From the IMG/VR virus record IMGVR_UViG_3300044684_000081, positions 1-48,283 of that record: DNA of 48,283 nucleotides. The stretch is one strand, 5' to 3'. The stretch is from a virus. How positions within the stretch are numbered: position 1 is the stretch's first letter; every line of letters starts with the position of its first letter. This document shows positions 8,569 through 16,978 of the stretch, in pieces. The translations under genes and the position numbers were made by a program. The notes under the pieces were generated by a model. It was not told the origin of the DNA. It saw only the letters and a list, made by a program, of their open reading frames with translations, and did no database searches.

Positions 8569-9732
8569 TTACAGGCCGGTGTAGCGCACCACAGCATACG
8601 GCCGTTTGCACATGACGCCCGCCGTTGCGTTCGCATAGTCTTCGACATACGCCTTGGCACGCTTCTCCACGCCGAGAGCTTGAAACTTCGACGGAACGAC
8701 TTGGATGAAAACCTTGCCGTCGTCGCTCGAACCGTCGTCGATCCGTTCGGCAAAGAAATACATCGCCGATTGACCACCGTTCGCATCCGTCAGTTCAGGA
8801 GCCGTCACGATGCGCAGATTCGGATAGTTCTCGCGAATCCACTCACGAACCGAAATGCCGCCGACCGATTGCGTAACCGTCAGGAACTGACGCTTACCCA
8901 TCGGAATCGCCATCGTGATCGGCGATTTTTCGACATCGAGTGTATCCATACTCTGAACTTCGAGCGTGTACATCCCGAGGCGAATATCCGCCGTGATATC
9001 GTTGAATGTCTTCGTGTTCCACGACGGCGTGCCACTTGTAGCGCCGTTCGGAAGCGTCACATACGCGGGTAACGACGGATCGTTGAGGAACCCGTACGTA
9101 CGACCGGCGCCATCGTTATAACCGTAGAAGCCGACGCGGTTACGTTGGATGTCAAGCGCACGACCGGCTTGGCCGCGTTTCTCACCCGACGAAGACACGC
9201 GCATACGAGCGGCGCGTGCTTCTTCGAGCAGACCGACCAGAATGCCCATTTCGAAGCGGACGACGGTGCGCCATTCGAAATTAACGTTCCACGACGTAAA
9301 CGGGATATCCGCATAATCGCCGTACGGAATTGCGTTACCTTCCGGTTCGAGCATCCCTTGAACGATTTGTTCGTCTTCCCACGAACCGATAGTAGCCATC
9401 CCGATCAGTTCATCAATCTTGCGGGCCGCCGTAATGAAATTGACGAAACCGGGCATCCACGCTTGCAAGAATTGTACGAGCGCCGGGATTGCGGCCGTCG
9501 TTTGAATCGCGCCGGGCACAGGCAACACGCCGACATCATTACCGTCCATCGCGGCGGCCATTTGCACCGCTTGCGCGAGTTCGGCAATGTACGCTTCGTC
9601 GAAGCCGATACCGATTTGTTTCAGCGCGTTGTATTCGACGATATCCTCTTTCGTCACTTCGAACGGCTTCCAATCTCGCCCCGACAACGACGAATGAATC
9701 GGAGATTCGTCTTTCTTGGTGAACTTCAACAT
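8569..9732 (-). CDS. Major capsid protein (DUF2184-like)
   Basis: A 387-aa protein preceded by GGAG. It contains the region ILVGLLEEARAARMRVSSSG, then DIQRNRVGFYGYNDGAGRTY, and a C-terminal QVVPSKFQALGVEKRAKAYV, which I recognise from the DUF2184 major-capsid group (HK97 fold). It follows the cement protein and the DUF2213-type protease/scaffold gene, the normal order. The N-terminal ~70 residues may be a delta domain or be processed; no cleavage site is evident. Confidence 0.87.
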   Translation of the reverse strand: MLKFTKKDESPIHSSLSGRDWKPFEVTKEDIVEYNALKQIGIGFDEAYIAELAQAVQMAAAMDGNDVGVLPVPGAIQTTAAIPALVQFLQAWMPGFVNFITAARKIDELIGMATIGSWEDEQIVQGMLEPEGNAIPYGDYADIPFTSWNVNFEWRTVVRFEMGILVGLLEEARAARMRVSSSGEKRGQAGRALDIQRNRVGFYGYNDGAGRTYGFLNDPSLPAYVTLPNGATSGTPSWNTKTFNDITADIRLGMYTLEVQSMDTLDVEKSPITMAIPMGKRQFLTVTQSVGGISVREWIRENYPNLRIVTAPELTDANGGQSAMYFFAERIDDGSSDDGKVFIQVVPSKFQALGVEKRAKAYVEDYANATAGVMCKRPYAVVRYTGL

Positions 9733-9748
9733 TGTCTATGCTCCGTTA

Positions 9749-10252
9749 TTACAGATTGATCTTGAGCAGCAACAGCGCGCCGCCTTCCGACGTTTGGCCG
9801 TAGTCTTCGACATAAGCATCGAGCAACGTATTGCCCGAATCCGCCGTACCCGCCGTAGCGGGAATCGAGATTTGACCGTTCGTTTGGCTGAATTGCACTT
9901 GCAAACCGGCCGTTGCCGCCTTCGTACCATACAGCGGCACGATAATCTTGCCGAACTCGATGAAATCCGCCGTAATGTTGTTCGGCAATGTGAACACCGG
10001 AACGAGCGGACCGGATGCGGTACCCATCGAAACGTGTTGTTTCGGGTTGGCCAGAATGCCCCATACCGGACCCGTGCCGCCCGCCTGTACCGTGTTGTTG
10101 TCACCCTTCAAGGTGAACACCGAACCGAACGCGTTGTTAGCGGCGCTAGCGCTGTTGAGATAACCAATGTGCGAACGCTTCGGACCGTCACGTACGATTT
10201 CGCCGGGAGTACCGAAACCGAAGTCATAATTGATGCTTGCTTGAAAAACCAT
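9749..10252 (-). CDS. Capsid cement / decoration protein (Gp24-like)
   Basis: A 167-aa beta-rich protein just upstream of the capsid gene, with AGGAG nine bases before its ATG. It begins MVFQASINYDFGFGTPGEIV and contains RSHIGYLNSASAANNAFGSV, the pattern of the structural cement protein family (Gp24/DUF2190-type). These proteins stabilise the mature capsid lattice. The C-terminus ends in a hydrophobic strand (GGALLLLKINL). Confidence 0.78.
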   Translation of the reverse strand: MVFQASINYDFGFGTPGEIVRDGPKRSHIGYLNSASAANNAFGSVFTLKGDNNTVQAGGTGPVWGILANPKQHVSMGTASGPLVPVFTLPNNITADFIEFGKIIVPLYGTKAATAGLQVQFSQTNGQISIPATAGTADSGNTLLDAYVEDYGQTSEGGALLLLKINL

Positions 10253-10279
10253 GGTTGATTGCTCCTAAGACGCGATTGA

Positions 10280-12061
10280 TTACGAACGTTCCGAAATTTG
10301 CTTCGAGATGAACGACGGCTTGCGTTCCGTGTCGGCGGCATCGCCAGCATGCGCGACTTGTTGCTGATGTGCCGGTTTGCGACCATGCAACCATGCAGTA
10401 AGCGCTACGACTTCAACGCCCTTATCAGCCGGAATTTCCAGCTTCTTAACGGCATATTCGGCGACTTCTTGCGCATCCATCGCATGTGCGACATGCTCGA
10501 AATCAGCGATGAACGGAGAAACCTTCTTCACGAGCGCGTCGCGTTCGGCGACGGTACGTACGACATCGCGCGAGTCCATACCGCGACCGAGTTTTGCGAT
10601 AGCGGTTGCTACGGTCGATTCAACCAACTTGGCGACTTCCTTGGCGTCCATACCCTTTCCTTCTGGTTTGTCCTTTTTCTCGTCTTCATCGAGGCCATTT
10701 GCGCCGGTCGTACGCTTGTCGCCGGGCATTTGTTCCGTATCACCAACCGGTGTCGTCGGCGTGCCGGTTTCTTCGTCAAGTCCGACTTCTTCCGAAGCGC
10801 CGACCGCTTTGATTTCTTCGATCGCTTCGAGCAACGGGGCCGTCTTTTTGATCGTTTCAACGGCTTGTTGCAACTCGCCGGTTTCGTCTTTGCCGTCTTT
10901 GATCGCTTCCTCGGCGTCCATTGCAAACGCCAACAAACGATTTCGAACGGTCCCGGCGAGAGTGCGCGACTTCGCCTTAATCAATTGCTCTTTCGCTGCT
11001 TTGGTTGTCATCTTTCGATGCTCCGTTTCAGTTGTTGAAAATCCATCCATAACCGCAACTTCCGGCCCCATGCGTCCATCATCGACGGTTGCTAGATGGT
11101 TAAAACGAATGCGCCGTTGCACGTAAGTATAAGGCACTCCGTTAAACACCCCCGGCGCGTACTCATAAATGCACCGGTACCCAAGTGATAATTCCGCTTT
11201 ACCTGCTGCAATTGCCGACGCGAGAAATTCAGACCAACACATGATGTTGGTCTTTAACGTTCCGAGCCCATCTTCCGGATCGAACCAACCGCGTTCACCC
11301 GTTACGCCACGAGCTTGTTTTTGTTCGATTTGAACAGTACCTTCGGTACCGTCCCCGATCATCGTGTGATCGATGATCCACGGTTTCAAACGCAACGACG
11401 CAATACATGCGGGGTCGCTTAATTCCTCGGCCGGACGATATACCGCAAACATCTTGCCGCCGTTACCTTTAGCTACCTCCTGCGGAATGCTACGTCCTAA
11501 GTAATTGAACACCCCAACTTTTGAAACAGGGTTGTCCATTACTTCGAAGAAACCGTTAATATCGTATTGTTTCGCGCTATCCGATTTGTCGCCAGCAATT
11601 GCATTGAATACACATGCGAGCACATTGCCCGAACAACCATGCAACGGGGTCGGTAACGCGTCGAGTGCGAACCAACCCGAACCGATATGTTCGTCATTGA
11701 GCTTCACATCGAACGCGTCGCAGTCAGCAAAGAACGCATGAAAGAACCCATCGAATATACCGATCGACGTCAAGTCACCTTGATATGCATATCCTGTTTC
11801 TTCAATTGTCTCTCGCCGCGCCGCCTGTTCGGCAATTTCACCTTCTTCAAGCGATCCGGCCGGAAATCCCCACGTACCATCAGGACGCTGCATTAACAGG
11901 ATCGCCCCATGATCGTGAAAAACGATACCTGCGGCAGTTGCCGAATCGTTAGCAACAGAATATGCAATTGCGACCGCTTGTTTTTCCGGCTTGCCTGCTG
12001 CGATTTCGGTCTTAACGTTCTGTTCGAACGCTTCTTTCGTACCGCTATGGTTGAGTGGCAT
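10280..12061 (-). CDS. Nudix hydrolase fused to a DUF2213-like prohead protease/scaffold
   Basis: A 593-aa protein with three parts. Residues ~5-37 hold a short motif frequent in phage head proteins (NVKTEIAAGKPEKQAVAIAY). Residues ~42-155 are a Nudix domain; residues 69-91 fit G-x5-E-x7-RE-x2-EE-x-G, with R83, E84, E87 and E88 as metal-binding candidates. From ~170 it is DUF2213-like: FFEVMDNPVSKVGVFNYLGR, then IMCWSEFLASAIAAGKAELS. The C-terminal ~200 residues are charged and helical, like a scaffold. The position between MuF-like and cement genes agrees with protease plus scaffold. The Nudix substrate is unknown. Confidence 0.82.
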   Translation of the reverse strand: MPLNHSGTKEAFEQNVKTEIAAGKPEKQAVAIAYSVANDSATAAGIVFHDHGAILLMQRPDGTWGFPAGSLEEGEIAEQAARRETIEETGYAYQGDLTSIGIFDGFFHAFFADCDAFDVKLNDEHIGSGWFALDALPTPLHGCSGNVLACVFNAIAGDKSDSAKQYDINGFFEVMDNPVSKVGVFNYLGRSIPQEVAKGNGGKMFAVYRPAEELSDPACIASLRLKPWIIDHTMIGDGTEGTVQIEQKQARGVTGERGWFDPEDGLGTLKTNIMCWSEFLASAIAAGKAELSLGYRCIYEYAPGVFNGVPYTYVQRRIRFNHLATVDDGRMGPEVAVMDGFSTTETEHRKMTTKAAKEQLIKAKSRTLAGTVRNRLLAFAMDAEEAIKDGKDETGELQQAVETIKKTAPLLEAIEEIKAVGASEEVGLDEETGTPTTPVGDTEQMPGDKRTTGANGLDEDEKKDKPEGKGMDAKEVAKLVESTVATAIAKLGRGMDSRDVVRTVAERDALVKKVSPFIADFEHVAHAMDAQEVAEYAVKKLEIPADKGVEVVALTAWLHGRKPAHQQQVAHAGDAADTERKPSFISKQISERS

Positions 12062-12066
12062 ATTCG

Positions 12067-12957
12067 TTACTCATCATCAAATTTGAAGATAGGACGCATC
12101 GTGCATCGACAATACGGCGCCTGCCCCGGTATTCCGCGCTCGCCCTTGTTCGGTCCGTCAAGATGCGGTAGATAGTTTTCGGCTTCGGGATCGAATGAGA
12201 ATATTTTACCGTCTAGTACGTCACGATGATATTCGCGAGGATGATTCGAACCGCCGCTATGTACCCATTCGAATTCTTTGACGCCCAACGCTTGCATCCG
12301 TGTCGCATTGATGCTGTTGTATGCTTTGCGCGTCTGATCGAGACTAACGTTTTTAGCCCAATTTTTTACCGTCACTCCATACTTATCGAGTTGCGGTTTT
12401 AAATCAGCAAGGCCGTTGCCGCCCGACTGGATCGAGCGCATCACGGCGCCTTGTACATCGTCGAGATATTTTTCTGGAATGCGTTTGATGAGCGAAACAC
12501 TTTCAGCGACGCTTGCGGTTAGCACGTCGCGCAACCGATCGTTAAATACGTCAGCCTTGAGTGAGAACTGCCCCGACATCTCACGTAGTGATTGACCGAG
12601 CTTTAGACCGCTATCCTTTTCGGCCCGCTTCGTCATCCGCTCGGCTGTCGGTTGCGCCATCGATGCGAACAACTTGGCGAACTTGTCACGCATCGCGTTA
12701 GACAAGATTCGCGCTTGACTTGCAAGGCTTGCGTCCATTGCCCACGACTGCCCATCGCCAGCAAACGTCACGAACAATTTCTCAACTTCACGCAACACCT
12801 CACGCGTCATCATGTCGATGTGACGTTGTATCGTTTCGTTGTATTGCGTTGCGATTGCACCGGCGATTATCAACGGCGTGCCGCGTACAACATCGACCTT
12901 GAACTGATCGGCCCATGCTGCACGCTTGCCGACGACTCGAACTTGTTTATGCGCCAT
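12067..12957 (-). CDS. MuF-like head morphogenesis / minor head protein
   Basis: A 296-aa protein after the portal. I use ATG 12957 (MAHKQVRVVGK), which overlaps the portal stop and has GGGTG upstream. A long helical N-terminal half is followed by a MuF-type C-terminal domain with RKAYNSINATRMQALGVKEF, WVHSGGSNHPREYHRD and a Cys motif (GQAPYCRCTMRPIF). This family is injected or bound near the portal in Mu/SPP1-type heads. A second, short copy of the final Cys motif occurs at 14690-14932. Confidence 0.85.
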   Translation of the reverse strand: MAHKQVRVVGKRAAWADQFKVDVVRGTPLIIAGAIATQYNETIQRHIDMMTREVLREVEKLFVTFAGDGQSWAMDASLASQARILSNAMRDKFAKLFASMAQPTAERMTKRAEKDSGLKLGQSLREMSGQFSLKADVFNDRLRDVLTASVAESVSLIKRIPEKYLDDVQGAVMRSIQSGGNGLADLKPQLDKYGVTVKNWAKNVSLDQTRKAYNSINATRMQALGVKEFEWVHSGGSNHPREYHRDVLDGKIFSFDPEAENYLPHLDGPNKGERGIPGQAPYCRCTMRPIFKFDDE

Positions 12958-14632
12958 GTTTGAACACCCGCGCAGCATTCGGGAGTTGCCGTTGCATGGC
13001 TTCTGAAACTAACCGTTCAATAAACGTATCCAACGAATCGCCGGTTGCAGATTCAGTCTCGCTAACTGTCACCTTGCCCGGCGTTCCCAACTCGGGTTCA
13101 TCGGTAGGTTGATCGCCGCCGACCGGCTCGCGTTCGCCTTCTTCAATCGGCCGGATCGTGCTGTAACCGCTGTTGCGATCGTTACGCAAACGTTCGTTGA
13201 CATCCGCATCGCTAATGCCGCCCGTTTGTACGAGTGCCAAATCGGCACGCGCGTTAAGCTCGTTGATTTCTGCGTACTCTTTCGCGGTCGGCGCATCAAG
13301 CGGATTCCATGAAACGGTTGTCTTGGCCGCGCCGCGCGCGCCGAACTTCGGGATGATGTACGACAGTTTCACCAACAAATGATGACGTTCGACGAACGGT
13401 GTCCCCTCATGCGTTTGTAACGATTCGAGCGTTTCGTGATAGTTTGATTCGTCGTAGGCGCCTTCGTTGGATAAGCCGCCCGCCGCCGTACCCATAATCT
13501 TGTTGACAGGTGCATCGCCTGCGGCACACGCGAGCGCATATTGGTTATCGATGACATCCGATAGGTCCGTCAGCGCTGTATCGAGTTGTGCGATTTCATC
13601 ATCCGAACCCGTGATACGCATCCCATAGTTGTCTTGCGCCCCGAGTTGAAACGACATCGCATTGTCGAATTTGTCTTTGTTGAGCATCAATGATTCGACA
13701 TCGGCAACTTTCATTGTGTACATGCGTTTCGTCATCGCAAGCAATGGCGCCTCGTTGGCGGTACGTTCCGCCGCGTACACCCGCTCCATGATGGCCTGAG
13801 GCACGGGGATGCCACCGTACAGATACGCCGGTTTCAAAATATCGTCCGGTTGCTCGGTACGAAAGATGCACAAATGCGATCGGTGGTATTTCTTGCCGTT
13901 GAGCATCCACCACGTGGGTTCGTAAAAGTCGGGCGACGACGTGTTGCCCGCCGCGTCAGCCGATAGAATAGGCGACATCCAATACGGGTCGCGCATGAAC
14001 CAACCCTTGAACGAGCCAGGTCGAATGCTGTCGGGATTGAACGGCTTCTCGAAGAAATCCGGATCAGGCGAATCGATGATCGGAAACGCAACGCGGATGC
14101 CAAACTTGCGACCGTTATAAAAATAGTCAAGTAGATGCCGCATCAACTTGAATTTCTTATCGTACTTCGCGTACTCGGCAATGATCTCGTCGTCGAGTGC
14201 ATCCTCGCCAACTTCGTTGATGATTTCGAAACCTTGTCGGATCGCGTCACGCGCAGGCACGAGACAAATCTTTTTGACAAGCCAGTGTTGTGCGACGATC
14301 GCGCATGCTTGCGGACCGATGTACGTTTGCGTGCCGAACCATTGGAATATGGCGTCGGGGATGTTCGGTTGCGCGATGTTGTATGCCGACTTGATCGCAT
14401 TCCAACCCTGCGAATCGCCGTCAACGTCATCGCCCGTACCGACCGGCGCGGGTGGTCGTGGCGCCCAAGCGCGATAGTAAGCCGAGATGTTAGCAACAAG
14501 CATCTCAGTCTCTTGAGCGATAGCGCTACGGCGCATCGAATCGTTTTGATGCGTGCTGAATAGCGAGCTTCGGGCGACCGTTTCGTTGGCGCCGGGGGTA
14601 ATAAGCTCTCGTCGTTTGAACCACCCGAACAT
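12947..14632 (-). CDS. Portal protein (DUF1073-like)
   Basis: A 561-aa portal subunit, the ring through which DNA enters and leaves the head. I use ATG 14632 (MFGWFKRRELITPG); the in-frame start at 14662 would lie inside a terminator hairpin. Characteristic regions are HWLVKKICLVPARDAIRQGF, FGIRVAFPIIDSPDPDFFEK and NKIMGTAAGGLSNEGAYDES, all of the DUF1073 group. Databases sometimes label this family 'anti-CBASS Acb1-like' by association; full length and position make portal the sound call. The C-terminus is acidic and proline-rich. Confidence 0.88.
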   Translation of the reverse strand: MFGWFKRRELITPGANETVARSSLFSTHQNDSMRRSAIAQETEMLVANISAYYRAWAPRPPAPVGTGDDVDGDSQGWNAIKSAYNIAQPNIPDAIFQWFGTQTYIGPQACAIVAQHWLVKKICLVPARDAIRQGFEIINEVGEDALDDEIIAEYAKYDKKFKLMRHLLDYFYNGRKFGIRVAFPIIDSPDPDFFEKPFNPDSIRPGSFKGWFMRDPYWMSPILSADAAGNTSSPDFYEPTWWMLNGKKYHRSHLCIFRTEQPDDILKPAYLYGGIPVPQAIMERVYAAERTANEAPLLAMTKRMYTMKVADVESLMLNKDKFDNAMSFQLGAQDNYGMRITGSDDEIAQLDTALTDLSDVIDNQYALACAAGDAPVNKIMGTAAGGLSNEGAYDESNYHETLESLQTHEGTPFVERHHLLVKLSYIIPKFGARGAAKTTVSWNPLDAPTAKEYAEINELNARADLALVQTGGISDADVNERLRNDRNSGYSTIRPIEEGEREPVGGDQPTDEPELGTPGKVTVSETESATGDSLDTFIERLVSEAMQRQLPNAARVFKHGA

Positions 14633-14642
14633 AATGTTGCCC

Positions 14643-14678
14643 CATAAAAGAAAACGCCCCATTTTACAATGGGGCGTT
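14643..14678 (-). terminator. Terminator between the 80-aa gene and the portal gene
   Basis: A perfect 11-bp stem (AACGCCCCATT with AATGGGGCGTT, loop TTAC) is followed on the minus strand by TTTCTTTTATG. It lies 20 bases before the portal ATG, so portal mRNA probably arises by read-through or control at this site; I see no promoter between the two. Confidence 0.8.
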
Positions 14679-14689
14679 CAGGGCATTAC

Positions 14690-14932
14690 TTATTTGTCCG
14701 GTACGATAGGTCTTATGACACAACGACAATATGGTGCTTGTCCCGGCTGTGCCCAAGACGGAGCGTGATTGCGGGGGCGTCCCATTTTCACGCGCCACAT
14801 TAGCAGCCTGAGGTACAGCGTTAGACTTGTTGCTAGTTGTCTCCCATCCCGATCAGTTGGTTCATACGCAACATCTTGGTCATCCTGCACTAACTTATTC
14901 GGCTGCCAACATTCCACGGTTTCCCCCGTCAC
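14690..14932 (-). CDS. Small protein with a MuF-like C-terminal Cys motif
   Basis: An 80-aa frame whose last residues (GQAPYCRCVIRPIVPDK) closely match the end of the MuF-like head protein (GQAPYCRCTMRPIF). The start would be GTG 14932, which has no ribosome binding site but lies only about ten bases after a TATAGA that could act as -10, so a leaderless message is conceivable. A later start such as ATG 14800 is also possible. It may be a recombination remnant of a second MuF gene or a real small protein. Confidence is modest. Confidence 0.4.
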   Translation of the reverse strand: MTGETVECWQPNKLVQDDQDVAYEPTDRDGRQLATSLTLYLRLLMWRVKMGRPRNHAPSWAQPGQAPYCRCVIRPIVPDK

Positions 14933-14941
14933 AGTGAAGTT

Positions 14942-14976
14942 CTATAGTAACACAAAAACCGTTACCGTTAGTAACA
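14942..14976 (-). promoter_or_regulatory. Tandem operator-like sites with a possible -10
   Basis: On the minus strand GTTACTAACGGTAACGG carries two overlapping copies of the phage-wide operator half site, followed by TATAGA. No good -35 is visible, so the promoter call is weak; the operator match is clear. Confidence 0.45.
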
Positions 14977-14991
14977 CTTCGGAAAATGTTG

Positions 14992-15600
14992 CTACTCTGC
15001 GACAGTAAAAGTTACCGGTACGGCATTCACAACTGCCTTGCTATCCGAGTTATGCCGCGCTTCGTTCGGCGTTTCGTAGAGCGAGCCGATATTAAATCGA
15101 CCCGAGGGGTGACGATATATATTCGCGTACATCGTTACTTCGCGCGATTTCATACGGATAGTTTGACCGACAGGCCACGTGGACGGGGTAGTATCGAATT
15201 GAAGGCTATCAAGCACTGGCAAACCACGTGCGACCCCGACAAATGTGGCGTCGATCCAATTGCCATTAAACAAAACTTCGATCGGTTCACCGCGTTTTGC
15301 TGCTTCTAGGTTGAATGATCGATTCGATTGTTCGCATTTCTCACGAAGTAGTCGAATCACGTCATCGCGTTCGCGTTGCATTTGTTCGAACGCTTTCAGG
15401 TTTTGAATCGCTACGTTATTGTGTCCATCGCGTTCGCGCTCAATCTTGTCAAATAAATCAATAATGTTCCGTTCGATGATATTGACCGCTGTGCGTTGGC
15501 GGTGACGCCACGGCGCCCCCGTCGCCGTGGCTGTGGTCAGCGCACCGAGTTCGGTCAGATATGATTTGAGCAGTTCGCGTAACTTTTCATGTTTTGCCAT
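14992..15600 (-). CDS. Unknown protein with coiled-coil N-terminal half
   Basis: A 202-aa protein with AGGAG nine bases before the ATG. Residues ~35-95 are strongly helical and charged (IIERNIIDLFDKIERERDG, then KAFEQMQRERDDVIRLLREK), probably coiled coil. The C-terminal half looks like small beta strands (FNGNWIDATFVGVARGLPVL). It is not a known virion gene to me. Its position between the portal and the SGNH lipoprotein could mean a late accessory role. Confidence 0.6.
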   Translation of the reverse strand: MAKHEKLRELLKSYLTELGALTTATATGAPWRHRQRTAVNIIERNIIDLFDKIERERDGHNNVAIQNLKAFEQMQRERDDVIRLLREKCEQSNRSFNLEAAKRGEPIEVLFNGNWIDATFVGVARGLPVLDSLQFDTTPSTWPVGQTIRMKSREVTMYANIYRHPSGRFNIGSLYETPNEARHNSDSKAVVNAVPVTFTVAE

Positions 15601-15612
15601 GACTGGTTTCTC

Positions 15613-15864
15613 CTATGAGTTGGTGGGGCCGGTCCAACCTGCCCCGGTAGCCGCACGCCCCGCATTTCCGCCGCCCCCACCTCCGCCGATCGTGCAAATG
15701 CTGGGGACGATACCGACCGTCGATGCGAAAACGGTTACTACGTTTCTGGTGTCAACTTGAACTGACATGCCGTCCAAGATTTCGGTGACGAACTTGCAAA
15801 CCGCATCCATATTCACATCGTCGCCGAAATGCTTCTTTGCGACTTCTTCGAGTGTCTTGCTCAT
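15613..15864 (-). CDS. Small unknown protein with glycine-rich tail
   Basis: An 83-aa protein whose ATG overlaps the stop of the SGNH lipoprotein gene (ATGA). The N-terminal half is helical (TLEEVAKKHFGDDVNMDAV); the C-terminal part is hydrophobic and then GGGGGGGNAGRAATGAGW. Translational coupling suggests that it works with the SGNH protein or is made at the same level. A longer upstream extension in this frame merely shadows the SGNH gene. Confidence 0.6.
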   Translation of the reverse strand: MSKTLEEVAKKHFGDDVNMDAVCKFVTEILDGMSVQVDTRNVVTVFASTVGIVPSICTIGGGGGGGNAGRAATGAGWTGPTNS

Positions 15865-16730
15865 GACGCGCCGCCCACGAGCTTTGCGACGATAGGTTTC
15901 AGCGCCGGGAAGTAATTCTTTTCCTTGTCCGCATACCCTGCATCGTTCGGGTGCACTCCGTCGCTCGACAGCCAAATAACGTTCCACGGTGAAGCATTCG
16001 GCGGCGCGGTGTAGTTCTCCCATTGGCTCAGATTGGGCAGCACGTAGCCGCCTGCGTTCGTGAACACGGGTCCGGCTGACTGAACGAGCGCGTTGGTGCC
16101 GTACGTCGGATCGAAATAGTTAGAATCGGACCGCGATGTTGGATTCGGCTCCGCGTACACCGGGATCGCGCCGTATGCCTGCACGGTCTGGATCCATTGC
16201 TGTGCATATGCCGTGTAGGTGCTTACGTTCTCATGCAGAACGTACTGATCGTTGATTTCACTATTCGTAATGACAATATCAGCATGAACAGGCAACGCCG
16301 CCAACCTAGATGCAAGCGGCGCAAGCGATGGCGCCGTCCCATTCAAATCGGACGGGAACGTGCTGCCAGGTATCGAGCCATCGATCACGCCAACGACGCC
16401 TTCGCCGAATGTTGCATTCATATCAGCTTGTAACAACTGCGCGGGTGATTTGTGAGCGCGTCCGACAACGCCGTTATTGACACCTGGCGCTTGCTGCTGA
16501 TTGTCTGTGTAATCAGCATCCACGCCCCACATAGTGGAATCACCGGCCAAATAGATCGTGACGTGACACTTGATACCCCCGGACGTATTAAGTGCAACGC
16601 ATGTTTGCGGCGCGGTCGTTGTGCCGGTTTTTGTTTGAGGTTGTTGTGCTGTTTGAGACGGCGCGACCGGTCCGCCCCCGCCGCAAGCCGCAAGCGCGGC
16701 ACAAATTACGATCGTCAAGATGTGTTTCAT
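15861..16730 (-). CDS. SGNH/GDSL-type hydrolase lipoprotein
   Basis: A 289-aa predicted lipoprotein. MKHILTIVICAALAAC forms a signal peptide with lipobox L-A-A-C16, followed by GGGG. Block I is GDSTMW (S65), a block III-like N160 is in NSEIND, and block V is DGVHPND (D257, H260), so the catalytic triad is present. GGAG lies eight bases before the ATG; an earlier in-frame start lies upstream of that site. Such hydrolases remove acyl groups from polysaccharides or lipids. Being secreted to the outer membrane, it probably alters the host surface rather than the virion. It has its own promoter and terminator, as in a moron. Confidence 0.82.
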   Translation of the reverse strand: MKHILTIVICAALAACGGGGPVAPSQTAQQPQTKTGTTTAPQTCVALNTSGGIKCHVTIYLAGDSTMWGVDADYTDNQQQAPGVNNGVVGRAHKSPAQLLQADMNATFGEGVVGVIDGSIPGSTFPSDLNGTAPSLAPLASRLAALPVHADIVITNSEINDQYVLHENVSTYTAYAQQWIQTVQAYGAIPVYAEPNPTSRSDSNYFDPTYGTNALVQSAGPVFTNAGGYVLPNLSQWENYTAPPNASPWNVIWLSSDGVHPNDAGYADKEKNYFPALKPIVAKLVGGAS

Positions 16731-16762
16731 TTCAAATTCTCCTAAGAGTTGATGGTGTAGCA

Positions 16763-16791
16763 AGTATAGGACCGTTAGTAATGAAATGCAA
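16763..16791 (-). promoter_or_regulatory. Promoter with operator in spacer, upstream of the SGNH lipoprotein gene
   Basis: On the minus strand TTGCAT - 17 bp - TATACT. The spacer carries TTACTAACGGT, one intact arm plus centre of the common palindrome. It lies about 35 bases before the lipoprotein start. Confidence 0.75.
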
Positions 16792-16800
16792 TGCGTGGCA

Positions 16801-16860
16801 CAAAAGAAAGCGCCCCATGTTCGGCGGTCCGGTATCCCGGTGCGTACTGATGGGGCGCTT
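16801..16860 (-). terminator. Large terminator-like hairpin
   Basis: An 11-bp perfect stem (AAGCGCCCCAT with ATGGGGCGCTT) encloses a 31-base loop that holds a second small hairpin (CCGGGATACCGG on the minus strand). On the minus strand it is followed by TCTTTTG. It ends the small-gene operon that starts near 18.0 kb. Confidence 0.65.
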
Positions 16861-16915
16861 AGTCGTTGCAGGGAGCTTGCTACTAGAACTACGTCGTTTC
16901 CGCGTTACCGCCGTC

Positions 16916-16978
16916 TTACGGGCGCACCATGCGTTCCATGAAGTATCGCGCTATGGGCAGATAGAGTGCCGCTCGCAT
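16916..16978 (-). CDS. Putative 20-residue peptide
   Basis: The frame MRAALYLPIARYFMERMVRP overlaps the stop of the preceding gene as TAATG, the same coupling used by other genes of this operon. It is too short to judge by composition; the overlap is the only support. The sequence from here to the hairpin at 16860 shows nothing else. Confidence 0.35.
   Translation of the reverse strand: MRAALYLPIARYFMERMVRP

Noticed and set aside
10298-11126. Two plus-strand frames of about 250 codons opposite the Nudix/DUF2213 gene
   Set aside because: The composition (Ser/Phe/Arg-rich) is that of antisense frames; the minus-strand gene is clear.
12947-14632. Anti-CBASS Acb1 function for the portal
   Set aside because: The database label for DUF1073 can suggest this, but length, neighbours and conserved segments are those of a portal protein.
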